Source: JBHGYD01 sp041920415 (GTDB lineage: Bacteria; Bacillota; Bacilli; Bacillales; Anoxybacillaceae). From it: DNA of 57,264 nt. The notes beneath the pieces are model-generated. The model was not told where the DNA came from, did no database searches, and worked only from the letters and a program-made list of their open reading frames with translations. Position 1 is the first letter of the stretch; each line of letters starts with the position of its first letter. Position numbers and translations under genes: made by a program. Below, in pieces: positions 16,924 to 26,900 of this stretch. The stretch spans positions 1 through 57,264 of the forward strand of contig JBHGYD010000043.1 in assembly GCA_041920415.1 (NCBI GenBank), in the 5' to 3' direction.

Positions 16924-17349
16924 GTGGCTAAAAAAGTAATTAAAGTCGTAAAACTACAAATCCCTGCAGGTAAAGCGAACCCGGCACCACCAGTTGGTCC
17001 AGCGTTAGGTCAAGCTGGTGTTAATATCATGGGATTCTGTAAAGAATTCAATGCTCGTACAGCTGACCAAGCAGGTTTGATTATTCCTGTTGAAATTACG
17101 GTATACGAAGACCGTTCATTTACATTTATTACGAAAACTCCGCCTGCTGCTGTTTTACTTAAAAAAGCGGCTGGTATTGAGTCAGGTTCTGGTGAACCAA
17201 ACCGTAATAAGGTAGCGACAATCAAACGCGACAAAGTGCGTGAGATTGCTGAAACGAAAATGCCAGACTTAAACGCAGCGAGCATTGAAGCTGCAATGCG
17301 CATGGTTGAAGGTACTGCCCGCAGCATGGGTATCGTCATCGAAGACTAA
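16924..17349 (+). CDS. rplK: Ribosomal protein L11
   Basis: A 141-residue protein of the GTPase-associated centre. It binds 23S helices 43-44 and is needed for the stringent response by RelA. The N-terminal domain holds AGKANPAPPVGPALGQAGVNI, the proline-rich hinge linked to thiostrepton sensitivity. The C-terminal RNA-binding domain carries KKAAGIESGSGEPN and EAAMRMVEGTARSMGI. The GTG at 16924 follows AAGGAGGTG; upstream in-frame starts lack the family sequence. The wild-type prolines predict sensitivity to thiopeptides. Confidence 0.97.
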   Translation: MAKKVIKVVKLQIPAGKANPAPPVGPALGQAGVNIMGFCKEFNARTADQAGLIIPVEITVYEDRSFTFITKTPPAAVLLKKAAGIESGSGEPNRNKVATIKRDKVREIAETKMPDLNAASIEAAMRMVEGTARSMGIVIED

Positions 17350-17371
17350 TGTGTCATGAAGCTGGCTATGG

Positions 17372-17410
17372 AAGGTTGCGACTATAAGGAGTAATCCTTT
17401 TCGCAACCTT
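17372..17410 (+). other. Stem-loop between rplK and rplA
   Basis: AAGGTTGCGA (17372-17381) pairs perfectly with TCGCAACCTT (17401-17410). Inside it AAGGA (17386-17390) pairs with TCCTT (17395-17399). A short TTTATT follows, so it may be a weak terminator or a folding aid for the L1 site six bases downstream. Confidence 0.7.
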
Positions 17411-17415
17411 TATTC

Positions 17416-17441
17416 GTGGGAGGTTATTCCGCTAAAACCAC
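17416..17441 (+). promoter_or_regulatory. L1-binding mRNA mimic upstream of rplA
   Basis: GTGGGAG (17416-17422) and AAACCAC (17435-17441) repeat the pattern seen before rplK, including TTCC, GCTA and the following CAT. The site ends two bases before the AAGGAGG of rplA. Binding of L1 here would block its own translation. The central stem is weaker than in the first copy. Confidence 0.7.
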
Positions 17442-17458
17442 ATAAGGAGGAAATTTAC

Positions 17459-18160
17459 ATGGCTAAAAGAGGTAAAAAATACTTAGAAGCTGCAAAGCTT
17501 GTTGATCGTTCAAAAGCGTACGCAGTTGCAGAAGCAATCGAATTAGTAAAGAAAACAAGTATTGCGAAATTTGACGCAACAGTTGAGGTTGCGTTCCGCT
17601 TAGGCGTAGATCCTAAGAAAGCAGACCAACAAATTCGCGGTGCCGTTGTATTACCACATGGTACTGGTAAAGTACAACGCGTATTAGTATTCGCAAAAGG
17701 CGAAAAAGCGAAAGAAGCAGAAGCTGCGGGTGCGGATTATGTTGGTGATACAGATTACATCAACAAAATCCAACAAGGTTGGTTTGATTTTGATGTAATC
17801 GTTGCGACTCCTGATATGATGGGTGAAGTGGGTAAGTTAGGACGTATCTTGGGTCCTAAAGGATTAATGCCAAACCCTAAAACAGGTACGGTTACATTTG
17901 ACGTAGCGAAAGCGGTAAAAGAAATCAAAGCTGGTAAAGTAGAATATCGTGTGGATAAAGCAGGTAACATTCACGTGCCAATCGGTAAAATCTCTTTCGA
18001 TAATGAAAAACTTGTTGATAACTTCACAACGATTTATGAAACAATTTTGAAAGTAAAACCAGCTGCTGCGAAAGGTACTTACGTGAAAAACGTAACAGTG
18101 ACTTCAACAATGGGACCTGGAATTAAAGTAGATCCTTCAACATTTGCAGTAGCAAGATAA
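17459..18160 (+). CDS. rplA: Ribosomal protein L1
   Basis: A 233-residue protein of the mobile L1 stalk that guides E-site tRNA release, and a known translational repressor of its own operon in other bacteria. Domain I has FDATVEVAFRLGVDPKKADQ. The central domain has LGRILGPKGLMPNPKTGTV, the family signature. The C-terminal TSTMGPGIKVDPS is also conserved. The strong AAGGAGG site lies immediately after the second L1 mimic, in the right place for feedback. Confidence 0.97.
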   Translation: MAKRGKKYLEAAKLVDRSKAYAVAEAIELVKKTSIAKFDATVEVAFRLGVDPKKADQQIRGAVVLPHGTGKVQRVLVFAKGEKAKEAEAAGADYVGDTDYINKIQQGWFDFDVIVATPDMMGEVGKLGRILGPKGLMPNPKTGTVTFDVAKAVKEIKAGKVEYRVDKAGNIHVPIGKISFDNEKLVDNFTTIYETILKVKPAAAKGTYVKNVTVTSTMGPGIKVDPSTFAVAR

Positions 18161-18168
18161 ATAAGAGA

Positions 18169-18197
18169 TTGACTTTTTAAAATTCGTTTAGTATGAT
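18169..18197 (+). promoter_or_regulatory. Promoter of rplJ-rplL
   Basis: TTGACT (18169-18174) and TATGAT (18192-18197) are separated by 17 bases. Transcription from about 18204 would include the whole L10 leader. Confidence 0.8.
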
Positions 18198-18214
18198 ATA
18201 TCTTGTTTGAAAAA

Positions 18215-18352
18215 AGAATATCATTTGTACCGTAGACAGTAGGTGCTCAAAAGAGCTTAATTTCCTACCGAGGTGTTTGAGTATAGAGAAAAAGTGCATC
18301 ATATGGGCACTTCTATAGTACCTCCATGTCTACGTTGACATGGAGGTTTTTT
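18215..18352 (+). promoter_or_regulatory. L10 leader with attenuator
   Basis: The leader between rplA and rplJ contains GTAGG...CCTAC arms with an inner GCTC/GAGC hairpin near 18238-18271, as in the L10 leader. A GTGC/GCAC hairpin follows near 18294-18310. The final terminator pairs CCTCCATGTC (18321-18330) with GACATGGAGG (18337-18346), followed by TTTTTT. Excess L10(L12)4 is expected to bind the upstream element and favour termination. Confidence 0.85.
18321..18352 (+). terminator. Attenuator hairpin of the L10 leader
   Basis: A perfect 10-bp stem with a six-base loop and six T residues, about 50 bases before the rplJ start. Confidence 0.9.
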
Positions 18353-18404
18353 CATGACGCGGTATAAGTGGTGTTGCATTTTAACTTCTACAGGAGGTGT
18401 GGAA

Positions 18405-18905
18405 ATGAGCAGCGCAATCGAACTCAAAAAACAAACTGTAGCAGAAATTGCTGATAAGCTTCGCGCGAGCAAATCAACGATTATTGTAGACTATCGCGGT
18501 CTTAGCGTAGCGGAAGTAACTGAGCTTCGTAAACAACTTCGCGAAGCGGGCGTTGAGTTCAAAGTGTACAAAAACACATTAACTCGCCGTGCTGCTGCTG
18601 AAGTTGGATTAGAAGGATTAAACGAAGTTCTTACTGGTCCGAATGCAATTGCATTCAGCAATGAAGATGTAGTAGCGCCTGCAAAAGTGTTATACGAATT
18701 TGCAAAGAAACATGAAGCATTAGAAATTAAAGCAGGTGTGATTGAAGGTAACGTCGCAACTGTGGAAGATGTAAAGGCACTAGCAACTCTTCCTTCTCGC
18801 GAAGGCTTACTTTCTATGTTGCTTAGCGTTCTTCAAGCGCCTATCCGCAACTTTGCGCTTGTTACAAAAGCAGTTGCAGAGAAAAAAGAAGAGCAAGGCG
18901 CATAA
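18405..18905 (+). CDS. rplJ: Ribosomal protein L10
   Basis: Anchors L7/L12 dimers to 23S rRNA at the stalk base; 166 residues. The N-terminal domain contains KSTIIVDYRGLSVAEVTELRK and VYKNTLTRRAA, which contact 23S rRNA. The C-terminal helix (REGLLSMLLSVLQAPIRNFA and onward) is the docking site for L12 dimers. The ATG at 18405 follows AGGAGGTG by six bases; an upstream in-frame ATG lies in the attenuator tail. It is followed by rplL in the same transcript. Confidence 0.97.
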   Translation: MSSAIELKKQTVAEIADKLRASKSTIIVDYRGLSVAEVTELRKQLREAGVEFKVYKNTLTRRAAAEVGLEGLNEVLTGPNAIAFSNEDVVAPAKVLYEFAKKHEALEIKAGVIEGNVATVEDVKALATLPSREGLLSMLLSVLQAPIRNFALVTKAVAEKKEEQGA

Positions 18906-18967
18906 TCTAGTTTTTGTATATGAGTGTTAAATCGAATAAAAAATGATTATTAAGGAGGAAGATTACA

Positions 18968-19333
18968 ATGACAAAAGAACAAATCATTGAAGCGGTTAAG
19001 AATATGACTGTTTTAGAATTAAATGAATTAGTAAAAGCAATCGAAGAAGAGTTCGGTGTAACTGCTGCTGCTCCTGTAGTAGTTGCTGGTGGTGCTGCTG
19101 CTGGCGAAGCTGCTGCTGAAAAAACAGAATTCGACGTTATTCTTACTGATGGCGGCGCACAAAAAATCAAAGTTATCAAAGTTGTACGTGAACTTACTGG
19201 TCTCGGCTTAAAAGAAGCTAAAGACTTAGTTGACAACACTCCAAAACCAGTTAAAGAAGGCGTTTCTAAAGAAGAAGCTGAAGAAATCAAAGCTAAACTT
19301 GAAGAAGCTGGCGCTAGCGTAGAAATTAAGTAA
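18968..19333 (+). CDS. rplL: Ribosomal protein L7/L12
   Basis: The multicopy stalk protein that recruits and activates translational GTPases; 121 residues. The N-terminal dimerisation domain (EQIIEAVKNMTVLELNELVK) is followed by a long Ala/Gly hinge (residues 36-55). The C-terminal globular domain has KIKVIKVVRELTGLGLKEAK, the factor-binding face. TAAGGAGGAAGA lies before the ATG. A strong terminator ends the rplJ-rplL unit, which separates L12 output from rpoBC. Confidence 0.98.
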   Translation: MTKEQIIEAVKNMTVLELNELVKAIEEEFGVTAAAPVVVAGGAAAGEAAAEKTEFDVILTDGGAQKIKVIKVVRELTGLGLKEAKDLVDNTPKPVKEGVSKEEAEEIKAKLEEAGASVEIK

Positions 19334-19350
19334 TTTCACCTAGGCGATAA

Positions 19351-19381
19351 AAAAGCTCGCTAATGATAGCGAGCTTTTTTT
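19351..19381 (+). terminator. Terminator after rplL
   Basis: AAAAGCTCGC (19351-19360) pairs with GCGAGCTTTT (19369-19378), with an eight-base loop and a continued T run. Confidence 0.93.
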
Positions 19382-19435
19382 AATATGATAAGAAAATGGG
19401 TACGATGATAAAAAATGAATGAAAGGGTGATGTCA

Positions 19436-20038
19436 TTGAGCGAACACTATTACTCAAAAACCCCATCTTCTTCGAGTAACCCGCAAACATGGAATTTTAC
19501 ACTAAGAGGAAATGAACTAACGTTTACAACGGATAGCGGCGTTTTTTCAAAACGGGAAGTAGATTTTGGTTCGCGCTTATTAATTGAAACGTTTGAAGAA
19601 CCAAATGTTGACGGTAATTTTTTAGATGTTGGCTGCGGTTACGGTCCGATCGGTTTGGCTATTGCGAGATCGTTTCCGAAGCGTAAAGTAGAAATGATTG
19701 ATATTAATGAACGAGCGATTGAGTTAGCAAACAAAAATAAACAAGCCAATCAAATCAACAATGCGGTCATTTATCAGAGTAATTTGTTTGAGCAGGTAGG
19801 AGATACAAAGTTTGCTGCAATTTTGACAAATCCACCGATTCGTGCCGGAAAACGTATCGTATATTCTATTTTTGAACAGAGTTTTACTCATCTTCTTCCT
19901 AAAGGGGAATTATGGATTGTCATTCAAAAAAAGCAGGGAGCTCCTTCAGCGCTTGAAAAATTACAGTCGTTATTTCCTGATGTTGAAGTAGTAACAAAGA
20001 AAAAAGGATATTATATCATAAAGGCGAAAAGAGATTGA
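19436..20038 (+). CDS. RsmC-like class I methyltransferase (YbxB)
   Basis: A 200-residue SAM-dependent methyltransferase of the RsmC/MTS family, the YbxB orthologue that always lies between rplL and rpoB in Bacillaceae. The SAM-binding motif I is FLDVGCGYGPIGLAIA near residue 64. The catalytic motif IV is LTNPPIRAGK near 127, of the NPP type used for exocyclic amino methylation of guanine. Start choice: the TTG at 19436 follows GAAAGGGTG at the right distance and gives MSEHYYS as in relatives; an ATG at 19430 is possible. The rRNA target is inferred from the family. Confidence 0.9.
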   Translation: MSEHYYSKTPSSSSNPQTWNFTLRGNELTFTTDSGVFSKREVDFGSRLLIETFEEPNVDGNFLDVGCGYGPIGLAIARSFPKRKVEMIDINERAIELANKNKQANQINNAVIYQSNLFEQVGDTKFAAILTNPPIRAGKRIVYSIFEQSFTHLLPKGELWIVIQKKQGAPSALEKLQSLFPDVEVVTKKKGYYIIKAKRD

Positions 20039-20063
20039 CAGTTTTTTTTTCTTGTGATACCAT
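20035..20063 (+). promoter_or_regulatory. Possible rpoB-rpoC promoter
   Basis: TTGACA (20035-20040), overlapping the stop of the upstream gene, is followed after 17 bases by TACCAT (20058-20063), with a TG extension at 20055-20056. Two TATAAT sequences at 20107-20112 and 20114-20119 offer a second possible start without a clear -35. Confidence 0.55.
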
Positions 20064-20166
20064 TATAAAATGCCAAATGTGTAACCTTATTCAGTTATAA
20101 AAAATGTATAATGTATAATTTTGTTTTCAATGGGAAAAATTATAAAATCAATAAATAGGTAAAAAT

Positions 20167-20217
20167 GTGGTTTTCTTAATAGAAACCATTTTTCTTTTGT
20201 CTTATGGTAAGACAAAA
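20167..20217 (+). other. Two hairpins in the rpoB leader
   Basis: TGGTTT (20168-20173) pairs with AAACCA (20183-20188), then TTTTTC, a terminator-like element. It is followed by a perfect 10-bp hairpin, TTTTGTCTTA (20195-20204) with TAAGACAAAA (20208-20217). Both lie in the roughly 240-base gap before rpoB, where attenuation could tune polymerase synthesis. Confidence 0.6.
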
Positions 20218-20279
20218 ATTGTCTTCCAAGCGAAGGTTACCTTCTATTTATCAACGCTTTAATTTGAGGGGTGAATCAG

Positions 20280-23200
20280 TTGACAGGTCAACTAGTTCAA
20301 TATGGACGACACCGCCAACGAAGAAGTTACGCGCGTATTAGTGAAGTGTTAGAATTACCAAATCTTATTGAAATTCAGACTTCCTCTTATCAATGGTTTC
20401 TTGACGAGGGTCTGAGAGAGATGTTTAAAGAAATCTCTCCTATCGAAGACTTTTCAGGAAATCTTTCCCTTGAATTTATTGATTATAGTTTGGGGGAACC
20501 GAAATATTCTGTCGAAGAAGCAAAAGAACGCGATGTTACATATGCAGCACCACTTCGCGTCAAAGTACGTTTAATCAATAAAGAAACTGGTGAGGTTAAA
20601 GAGCAAGATGTATTTATGGGAGATTTCCCTCTCATGACAGAAACAGGAACGTTCATCATTAATGGTGCTGAACGTGTCATTGTTTCTCAGCTTGTTCGCT
20701 CACCGAGTGTATATTATAGCGGAAAAGTCGATAAAAACGGTAAACGCGGCTTTTCTGCGACTGTTATTCCAAACCGTGGCGCATGGCTAGAATACGAAAC
20801 AGATGCAAAAGATGTTGTATATGTGCGCATTGACCGAACTCGTAAATTACCTGTAACGGTGCTTCTGCGTGCTCTTGGATTTGGATCTGATCAAGAAATT
20901 ATCGATTTAATTGGTGATAATGAATACCTTCGTAATACTCTTGAAAAAGACAATACCGGAAGCACAGAAAAAGCGTTACTTGAGATTTACGAACGTTTAC
21001 GTCCAGGCGAACCACCTACAGTCGAAAATGCAAAGAGTTTGTTAATTTCTCGTTTCTTTGATCCGAAGCGTTACGATCTAGCAAGTGTAGGACGTTATAA
21101 AATTAATAAAAAGCTCCATATCAAAAATAGACTCTTTAATCAACGTCTCGCAGAAACGCTTGTTGATCCTGAAACTGGTGAAATTATTGCGGAAAAAGGC
21201 ACAATTATCGATCGTAGAACCTTAGATCGAATTTTACCGCAATTAGAAAATGGAATCGGTTTTCGGATGTATAAACCTTCTGGCGGCGTTGTGGATGAAG
21301 AATTTACGTTACAATCTATTAAAATTTATTCACCAAATGACCCTGACGGTGAACAAGTGATTCATGTCATCGGCAATGGTTATATTGCAGAAGACGTAAA
21401 ACATATTACACCTAGCGACATTATTGCATCGATTAGCTATTTCTTTAACCTCCTTCATGGGGTAGGCGATACGGATGATATCGACCATTTAGGAAACCGC
21501 CGCCTCCGTTCTGTTGGTGAATTGTTGCAAAACCAATTTAGAATTGGTTTATCGCGCATGGAACGGGTTGTGCGTGAACGCATGTCGATTCAAGACACAA
21601 ACACGATTACACCGCAACAACTTATTAATATTCGTCCGGTGATTGCTGCTATTAAGGAGTTTTTTGGTAGCTCACAACTTTCGCAATTCATGGACCAAAC
21701 GAACCCACTTGCTGAATTGACGCATAAACGTCGTCTTTCTGCATTAGGACCGGGTGGTTTAACTCGTGAGCGCGCTGGATTTGAAGTTCGTGACGTTCAC
21801 TATTCTCACTACGGACGCATGTGTCCAATTGAAACACCAGAGGGTCCGAACATCGGGTTAATTAACTCACTTTCTACGTACGCGAAAGTGAATAAATTTG
21901 GTTTCATTGAAACTCCGTACCGTCGCGTTGATCCTGAAACAGGAAAAGTCACGAACCGCATCGACTACTTAACAGCGGACGAAGAAGATAACTATGTAGT
22001 GGCGCAAGCAAACGCACGCATCGCGGAAGATGGAACATTCTTAGACGAAGATATTGTAGCGCGTTTCCGCGGTGAGAACATTGTCGTGAAACGTGATCGC
22101 GTCGACTATATGGACGTATCACCAAAACAAGTTGTATCGGCAGCGACAGCGTGCATTCCGTTCTTAGAAAACGACGACTCAAACCGTGCGTTGATGGGAG
22201 CGAACATGCAACGTCAAGCGGTGCCATTATTGCAACCAGAGGCACCAATTGTTGGTACCGGAATGGAGTATGTGTCAGCAAAAGATTCGGGTGCAGCAGT
22301 TATTTGTAAACATCGAGGAATTGTTGAAAGAGTAGAGGCAAAAGAAATTTGGGTTCGCCGCTTAATCGAGGTGGACGGTCAAGAAGTCAAAGGAGATCTT
22401 GATAAATACCGTCTTCTAAAATTCGTACGTTCGAACCAAGGAACATGTTATAACCAACGCCCAATTGTGAAAAAAGGTGATATCGTCGAAAAAGGAGAAA
22501 TTCTTGCAGACGGTCCATCGATGGAAAAAGGTGAACTTGCGCTTGGTCGCAACGTGCTTGTTGCCTTCATGACATGGGACGGTTACAACTATGAGGACGC
22601 CATTATTATGAGCGAGCGCCTTGTTAAAGAAGATGTTTACACATCGATTCATATTGAAGAATATGAATCCGAGTCTCGTGACACTAAGCTCGGACCAGAA
22701 GAAATTACACGCGATATCCCGAACGTTGGAGAAGATGCGTTACGTAACTTAGATGAACGAGGAATTGTCCGAATTGGTGCAGAGGTAAAAGACGGAGATT
22801 TACTTGTTGGTAAAGTAACTCCAAAAGGAGTAACGGAGCTAACAGCGGAAGAACGCTTATTGCATGCGATCTTTGGCGAAAAAGCCCGCGAAGTACGCGA
22901 TACATCTCTCCGTGTTCCACATGGTGGAGGGGGTATCGTACTAGACGTCAAAGTATTTAACCGTGAAGACGGAGATGAGCTTCCTCCTGGTGTGAACCAG
23001 CTAGTACGTGTGTACATTGTTCAAAAACGTAAAATCTCTGAAGGAGATAAAATGGCTGGTCGCCATGGTAACAAAGGGGTTATCTCGAGAATTCTTCCAG
23101 AAGAAGATATGCCTTTCTTACCGGATGGTACACCGATTGACATCATGTTAAACCCATTAGGCGTACCTTCGCGTATGAACATCGGACAGGTGCTTGAATT

Positions 23201-23846
23201 GCATCTTGGTATGGCTGCGAAAAAGCTTGGTCTTCATGTCGCTTCTCCTGTATTCGATGGTGCTCGCGAAGAAGATGTATGGGCAATTTTAGAAGAAGCA
23301 GGAATGGCACGTGATGCCAAAACGGTTCTTTATGACGGAAGAACAGGTGAACCGTTTGATAACCGTGTATCTGTCGGTATTATGTATATGATTAAACTAG
23401 CACATATGGTTGACGATAAGCTCCATGCTCGTTCGACAGGACCGTACTCACTTGTAACGCAACAGCCACTTGGTGGTAAAGCACAATTCGGTGGACAACG
23501 TTTCGGTGAGATGGAAGTATGGGCGCTGGAAGCTTACGGTGCGGCATACACATTACAAGAGATTCTCACGGTTAAATCAGATGATGTAGTTGGTCGTGTG
23601 AAAACATATGAAGCAATCGTTAAAGGTGAGAACGTTCCAGAACCTGGTGTTCCAGAGTCGTTTAAAGTATTAATTAAAGAATTACAAAGCTTAGGTATGG
23701 ATGTTACAATTCTTTCTAGTGACGAAAAAGAAATTAACATGGAAAACTTCGATGAAGATGACGATGTCCAAACTGCAGATGCAATTGCAGTTAATGTAGA
23801 TGCATCTGAAAAAATAGAAGAAAAAGATGCGGTAACAAAAGAATAA
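20280..23846 (+). CDS. rpoB: RNA polymerase beta subunit
   Basis: The catalytic-core beta subunit, 1188 residues. The TTG at 20280 after GAGGGGTGA gives MTGQLVQYGRHRQRRS as in B. subtilis; the GTG at 20271 lies inside the ribosome site. The rifampicin region reads SQFMDQTNPLAELTHKRRLS with wild-type Asp, His, Arg and Ser positions, so the enzyme should be rifampicin sensitive. EGDKMAGRHGNKGVIS near the C-terminal part is the active-site signature. The last 40 residues form the acidic tail seen in Bacillus. rpoC follows after 55 bases. Confidence 0.98.
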   Translation: MTGQLVQYGRHRQRRSYARISEVLELPNLIEIQTSSYQWFLDEGLREMFKEISPIEDFSGNLSLEFIDYSLGEPKYSVEEAKERDVTYAAPLRVKVRLINKETGEVKEQDVFMGDFPLMTETGTFIINGAERVIVSQLVRSPSVYYSGKVDKNGKRGFSATVIPNRGAWLEYETDAKDVVYVRIDRTRKLPVTVLLRALGFGSDQEIIDLIGDNEYLRNTLEKDNTGSTEKALLEIYERLRPGEPPTVENAKSLLISRFFDPKRYDLASVGRYKINKKLHIKNRLFNQRLAETLVDPETGEIIAEKGTIIDRRTLDRILPQLENGIGFRMYKPSGGVVDEEFTLQSIKIYSPNDPDGEQVIHVIGNGYIAEDVKHITPSDIIASISYFFNLLHGVGDTDDIDHLGNRRLRSVGELLQNQFRIGLSRMERVVRERMSIQDTNTITPQQLINIRPVIAAIKEFFGSSQLSQFMDQTNPLAELTHKRRLSALGPGGLTRERAGFEVRDVHYSHYGRMCPIETPEGPNIGLINSLSTYAKVNKFGFIETPYRRVDPETGKVTNRIDYLTADEEDNYVVAQANARIAEDGTFLDEDIVARFRGENIVVKRDRVDYMDVSPKQVVSAATACIPFLENDDSNRALMGANMQRQAVPLLQPEAPIVGTGMEYVSAKDSGAAVICKHRGIVERVEAKEIWVRRLIEVDGQEVKGDLDKYRLLKFVRSNQGTCYNQRPIVKKGDIVEKGEILADGPSMEKGELALGRNVLVAFMTWDGYNYEDAIIMSERLVKEDVYTSIHIEEYESESRDTKLGPEEITRDIPNVGEDALRNLDERGIVRIGAEVKDGDLLVGKVTPKGVTELTAEERLLHAIFGEKAREVRDTSLRVPHGGGGIVLDVKVFNREDGDELPPGVNQLVRVYIVQKRKISEGDKMAGRHGNKGVISRILPEEDMPFLPDGTPIDIMLNPLGVPSRMNIGQVLELHLGMAAKKLGLHVASPVFDGAREEDVWAILEEAGMARDAKTVLYDGRTGEPFDNRVSVGIMYMIKLAHMVDDKLHARSTGPYSLVTQQPLGGKAQFGGQRFGEMEVWALEAYGAAYTLQEILTVKSDDVVGRVKTYEAIVKGENVPEPGVPESFKVLIKELQSLGMDVTILSSDEKEINMENFDEDDDVQTADAIAVNVDASEKIEEKDAVTKE

Positions 23847-23901
23847 TAAAATTACGAGGCAATAAGGGTAAAACCTGGAAATGAAGAGGGAGGTAGGCCC
23901 C

Positions 23902-26900
23902 TTGCTAGATGTAAATAATTTTGAGTATATGAAAATCGGACTTGCTTCACCAGAAAAAATTCGTTCTTGGTCATATGGTGAAGTAAAAAAACCAGAAACG
24001 ATTAACTATCGTACATTAAAACCAGAAAAAGATGGGCTGTTCTGTGAGCGTATTTTTGGCCCAACGAAAGACTGGGAATGTCATTGTGGTAAATATAAGC
24101 GCGTACGTTATAAAGGTGTTGTTTGTGACCGTTGCGGTGTGGAAGTAACTCGCGCAAAAGTCCGCCGCGAACGCATGGGTCATATTGAACTAGCTGCCCC
24201 TGTTTCACATATATGGTACTTTAAAGGAATTCCAAGCCGCATGGGACTTGTCTTAGACATGTCCCCGCGCGCTTTGGAAGAAGTGATTTATTTCGCTTCG
24301 TACGTAGTGACTGACCCAGGCGATACGCCACTTGAGAAAAAACAACTCCTTTCTGAAAAGGAATATCGTGCGTATCGTGAGAAATACGGTCAATCATTTC
24401 AAGCGTCTATGGGAGCAGAAGCGATTAAAAAACTTCTTCAAGATATTGACCTTGAAAAAGAAGTTGAAGCATTAAAAGAAGAATTAAAAACTGCTCAAGG
24501 ACAACGACGTACTCGGGCGATTAAACGTCTTGAAGTGCTAGAGGCGTTCCGCAATTCTGGGAACGACCCAGCATGGATGGTTTTAGACGTACTTCCGGTG
24601 ATTCCACCTGAATTACGTCCAATGGTTCAATTGGATGGCGGTCGTTTTGCGACATCTGACTTAAACGACCTATATCGTCGCGTCATTAACCGTAATAATC
24701 GTCTCAAGCGCCTACTAGATCTCGGTGCACCAAGCATTATTGTGCAAAACGAGAAACGTATGCTTCAGGAAGCGGTGGATGCGTTAATTGATAACGGTCG
24801 TCGTGGTCGTCCTGTGACAGGTCCAGGGAACCGTCCATTAAAATCGCTATCTCATATGTTAAAAGGTAAGCAAGGTCGTTTCCGTCAAAACTTGCTCGGT
24901 AAGCGTGTTGACTACTCTGGTCGTTCCGTTATTGTTGTCGGACCGAACTTAAAAATGTATCAGTGTGGCTTACCAAAAGAAATGGCGCTTGAACTATTTA
25001 AGCCATTCGTAATGAAAGAACTTGTCGAAAGAGGATTAGCCCATAATATAAAAAGTGCTAAACGGAAAATCGAGCGTGTACATCCAGAAGTATGGGATGT
25101 ATTAGAATCGGTTATTAAAGAACATCCGGTGCTTTTAAACCGTGCTCCGACTTTGCATAGACTTGGAATTCAAGCGTTTGAGCCTACATTAGTCGAAGGT
25201 CGTGCGATTCGTTTGCATCCGCTCGTATGTACAGCGTATAACGCTGACTTCGACGGCGACCAAATGGCGGTACACGTTCCGTTATCAGCAGAAGCACAAG
25301 CAGAAGCTCGTTTGCTCATGCTTGCTGCGCAAAACATTTTGAACCCTAAAGATGGAAAACCGGTTGTTACGCCTTCACAAGACATGGTATTAGGAAACTA
25401 CTATTTAACAATGGAACGTGAAGGTGCAATCGGAGAAGGAATGGTATTCAAAGATACAGATGAAGCTTTGCTTGCTTATCATAATGGTTATGTACATTTA
25501 CACACTCGAATTGCTGTTCATGCAGGTTCGTTGAAGAATGAAACATTTACGGAAGAACAAAACAACAAGTTGTTAATTACAACTGTTGGTAAGCTCATTT
25601 TCAATGAAATTTTACCGAAGTCATTTCCGTATATTAACGAACCGACACAAGAAAATATTGAAGAAAGAACACCGGACAAGTATTTCCTTGACAAAGGTGT
25701 CAATGTGAAAGAGGAAATCCGTAAGCGAGAACTTGTTCCTCCGTTTAAAAAGAAAGTTCTCGGAAATATCATTGCGGAAGTATTTAAACGTTTCAAAATT
25801 ACAGAGACATCCAAAATGCTTGACCGCATGAAAGATCTCGGCTTCAAATATTCAACAAAAGCCGGTATCACAATCGGTGTCGCTGATATCGTTGTATTGC
25901 CGGAAAAGCAAGAAATTTTACAAGAAGCACAAGCAAAAGTAGACACGGTCTTAAAGCAATTTAGACGTGGTTTAATTACTGAAGACGAGCGTTATGAGCG
26001 TGTCATCTCGATCTGGAGCGCTGCGAAAGACAAAATTCAAAGCAAGTTAATGGAATCATTAGATAAGCGCAACCCAATCTTTATGATGAGTGATTCTGGT
26101 GCTCGCGGTAACGCATCGAACTTTACGCAGCTTGCGGGTATGCGTGGTCTCATGGCGAACCCAGCAGGACGCATTATTGAATTGCCGATTAAATCGTCCT
26201 TCCGTGAAGGTTTAACGGTATTAGAGTACTTTATTTCAACGCACGGTGCGCGTAAAGGTCTTGCGGATACGGCGCTTAAAACTGCTGACTCTGGTTATCT
26301 CACAAGACGTCTCGTTGACGTTGCTCAAGATGTCATCGTTCGTGAAGATGATTGTGGTACGGACCGTGGTATACTTGTAAGAGCGTTGACGGATGGAACT
26401 GAAGTGATCGTGAAATTGGAAGAACGTTTAATCGGTCGCTACGCAAGAAAAACGGTGAAACATCCAGAAACAGGCGAAGTAATCGTTCGCGAAAACGAAA
26501 TGATTACAGAAGATATTGCCAATGCCATTATTAAAGCAGGTATTGACAAAGTGTGGATTCGTTCCGCATTTACATGTAATACGCGCCATGGCGTATGTAA
26601 AAAATGCTACGGTCGCAATCTAGCTACTGGTGCCGAAGTGGAAGTCGGTGAAGCGGTCGGTATTATCGCTGCGCAATCGATTGGTGAACCTGGTACACAG
26701 TTAACGATGCGTACGTTCCACACTGGTGGGGTAGCAGGAGACGATATTACACAAGGTTTGCCGCGTGTTCAAGAGTTGTTTGAAGCGCGCAATCCGAAAG
26801 GTCAGGCTGTTATTTCTGAAATTGACGGTGTAGTCATTTCGATTAATGAAACTCGTGACCGTCAACAAGAAATCGTTGTGAAAGGTGAAGTAGAGACACG

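Noticed and set aside
19077..19123. Repeated GCTGCT units in rplL as a tandem repeat
   Set aside because: They encode the normal Ala/Gly hinge of L7/L12.
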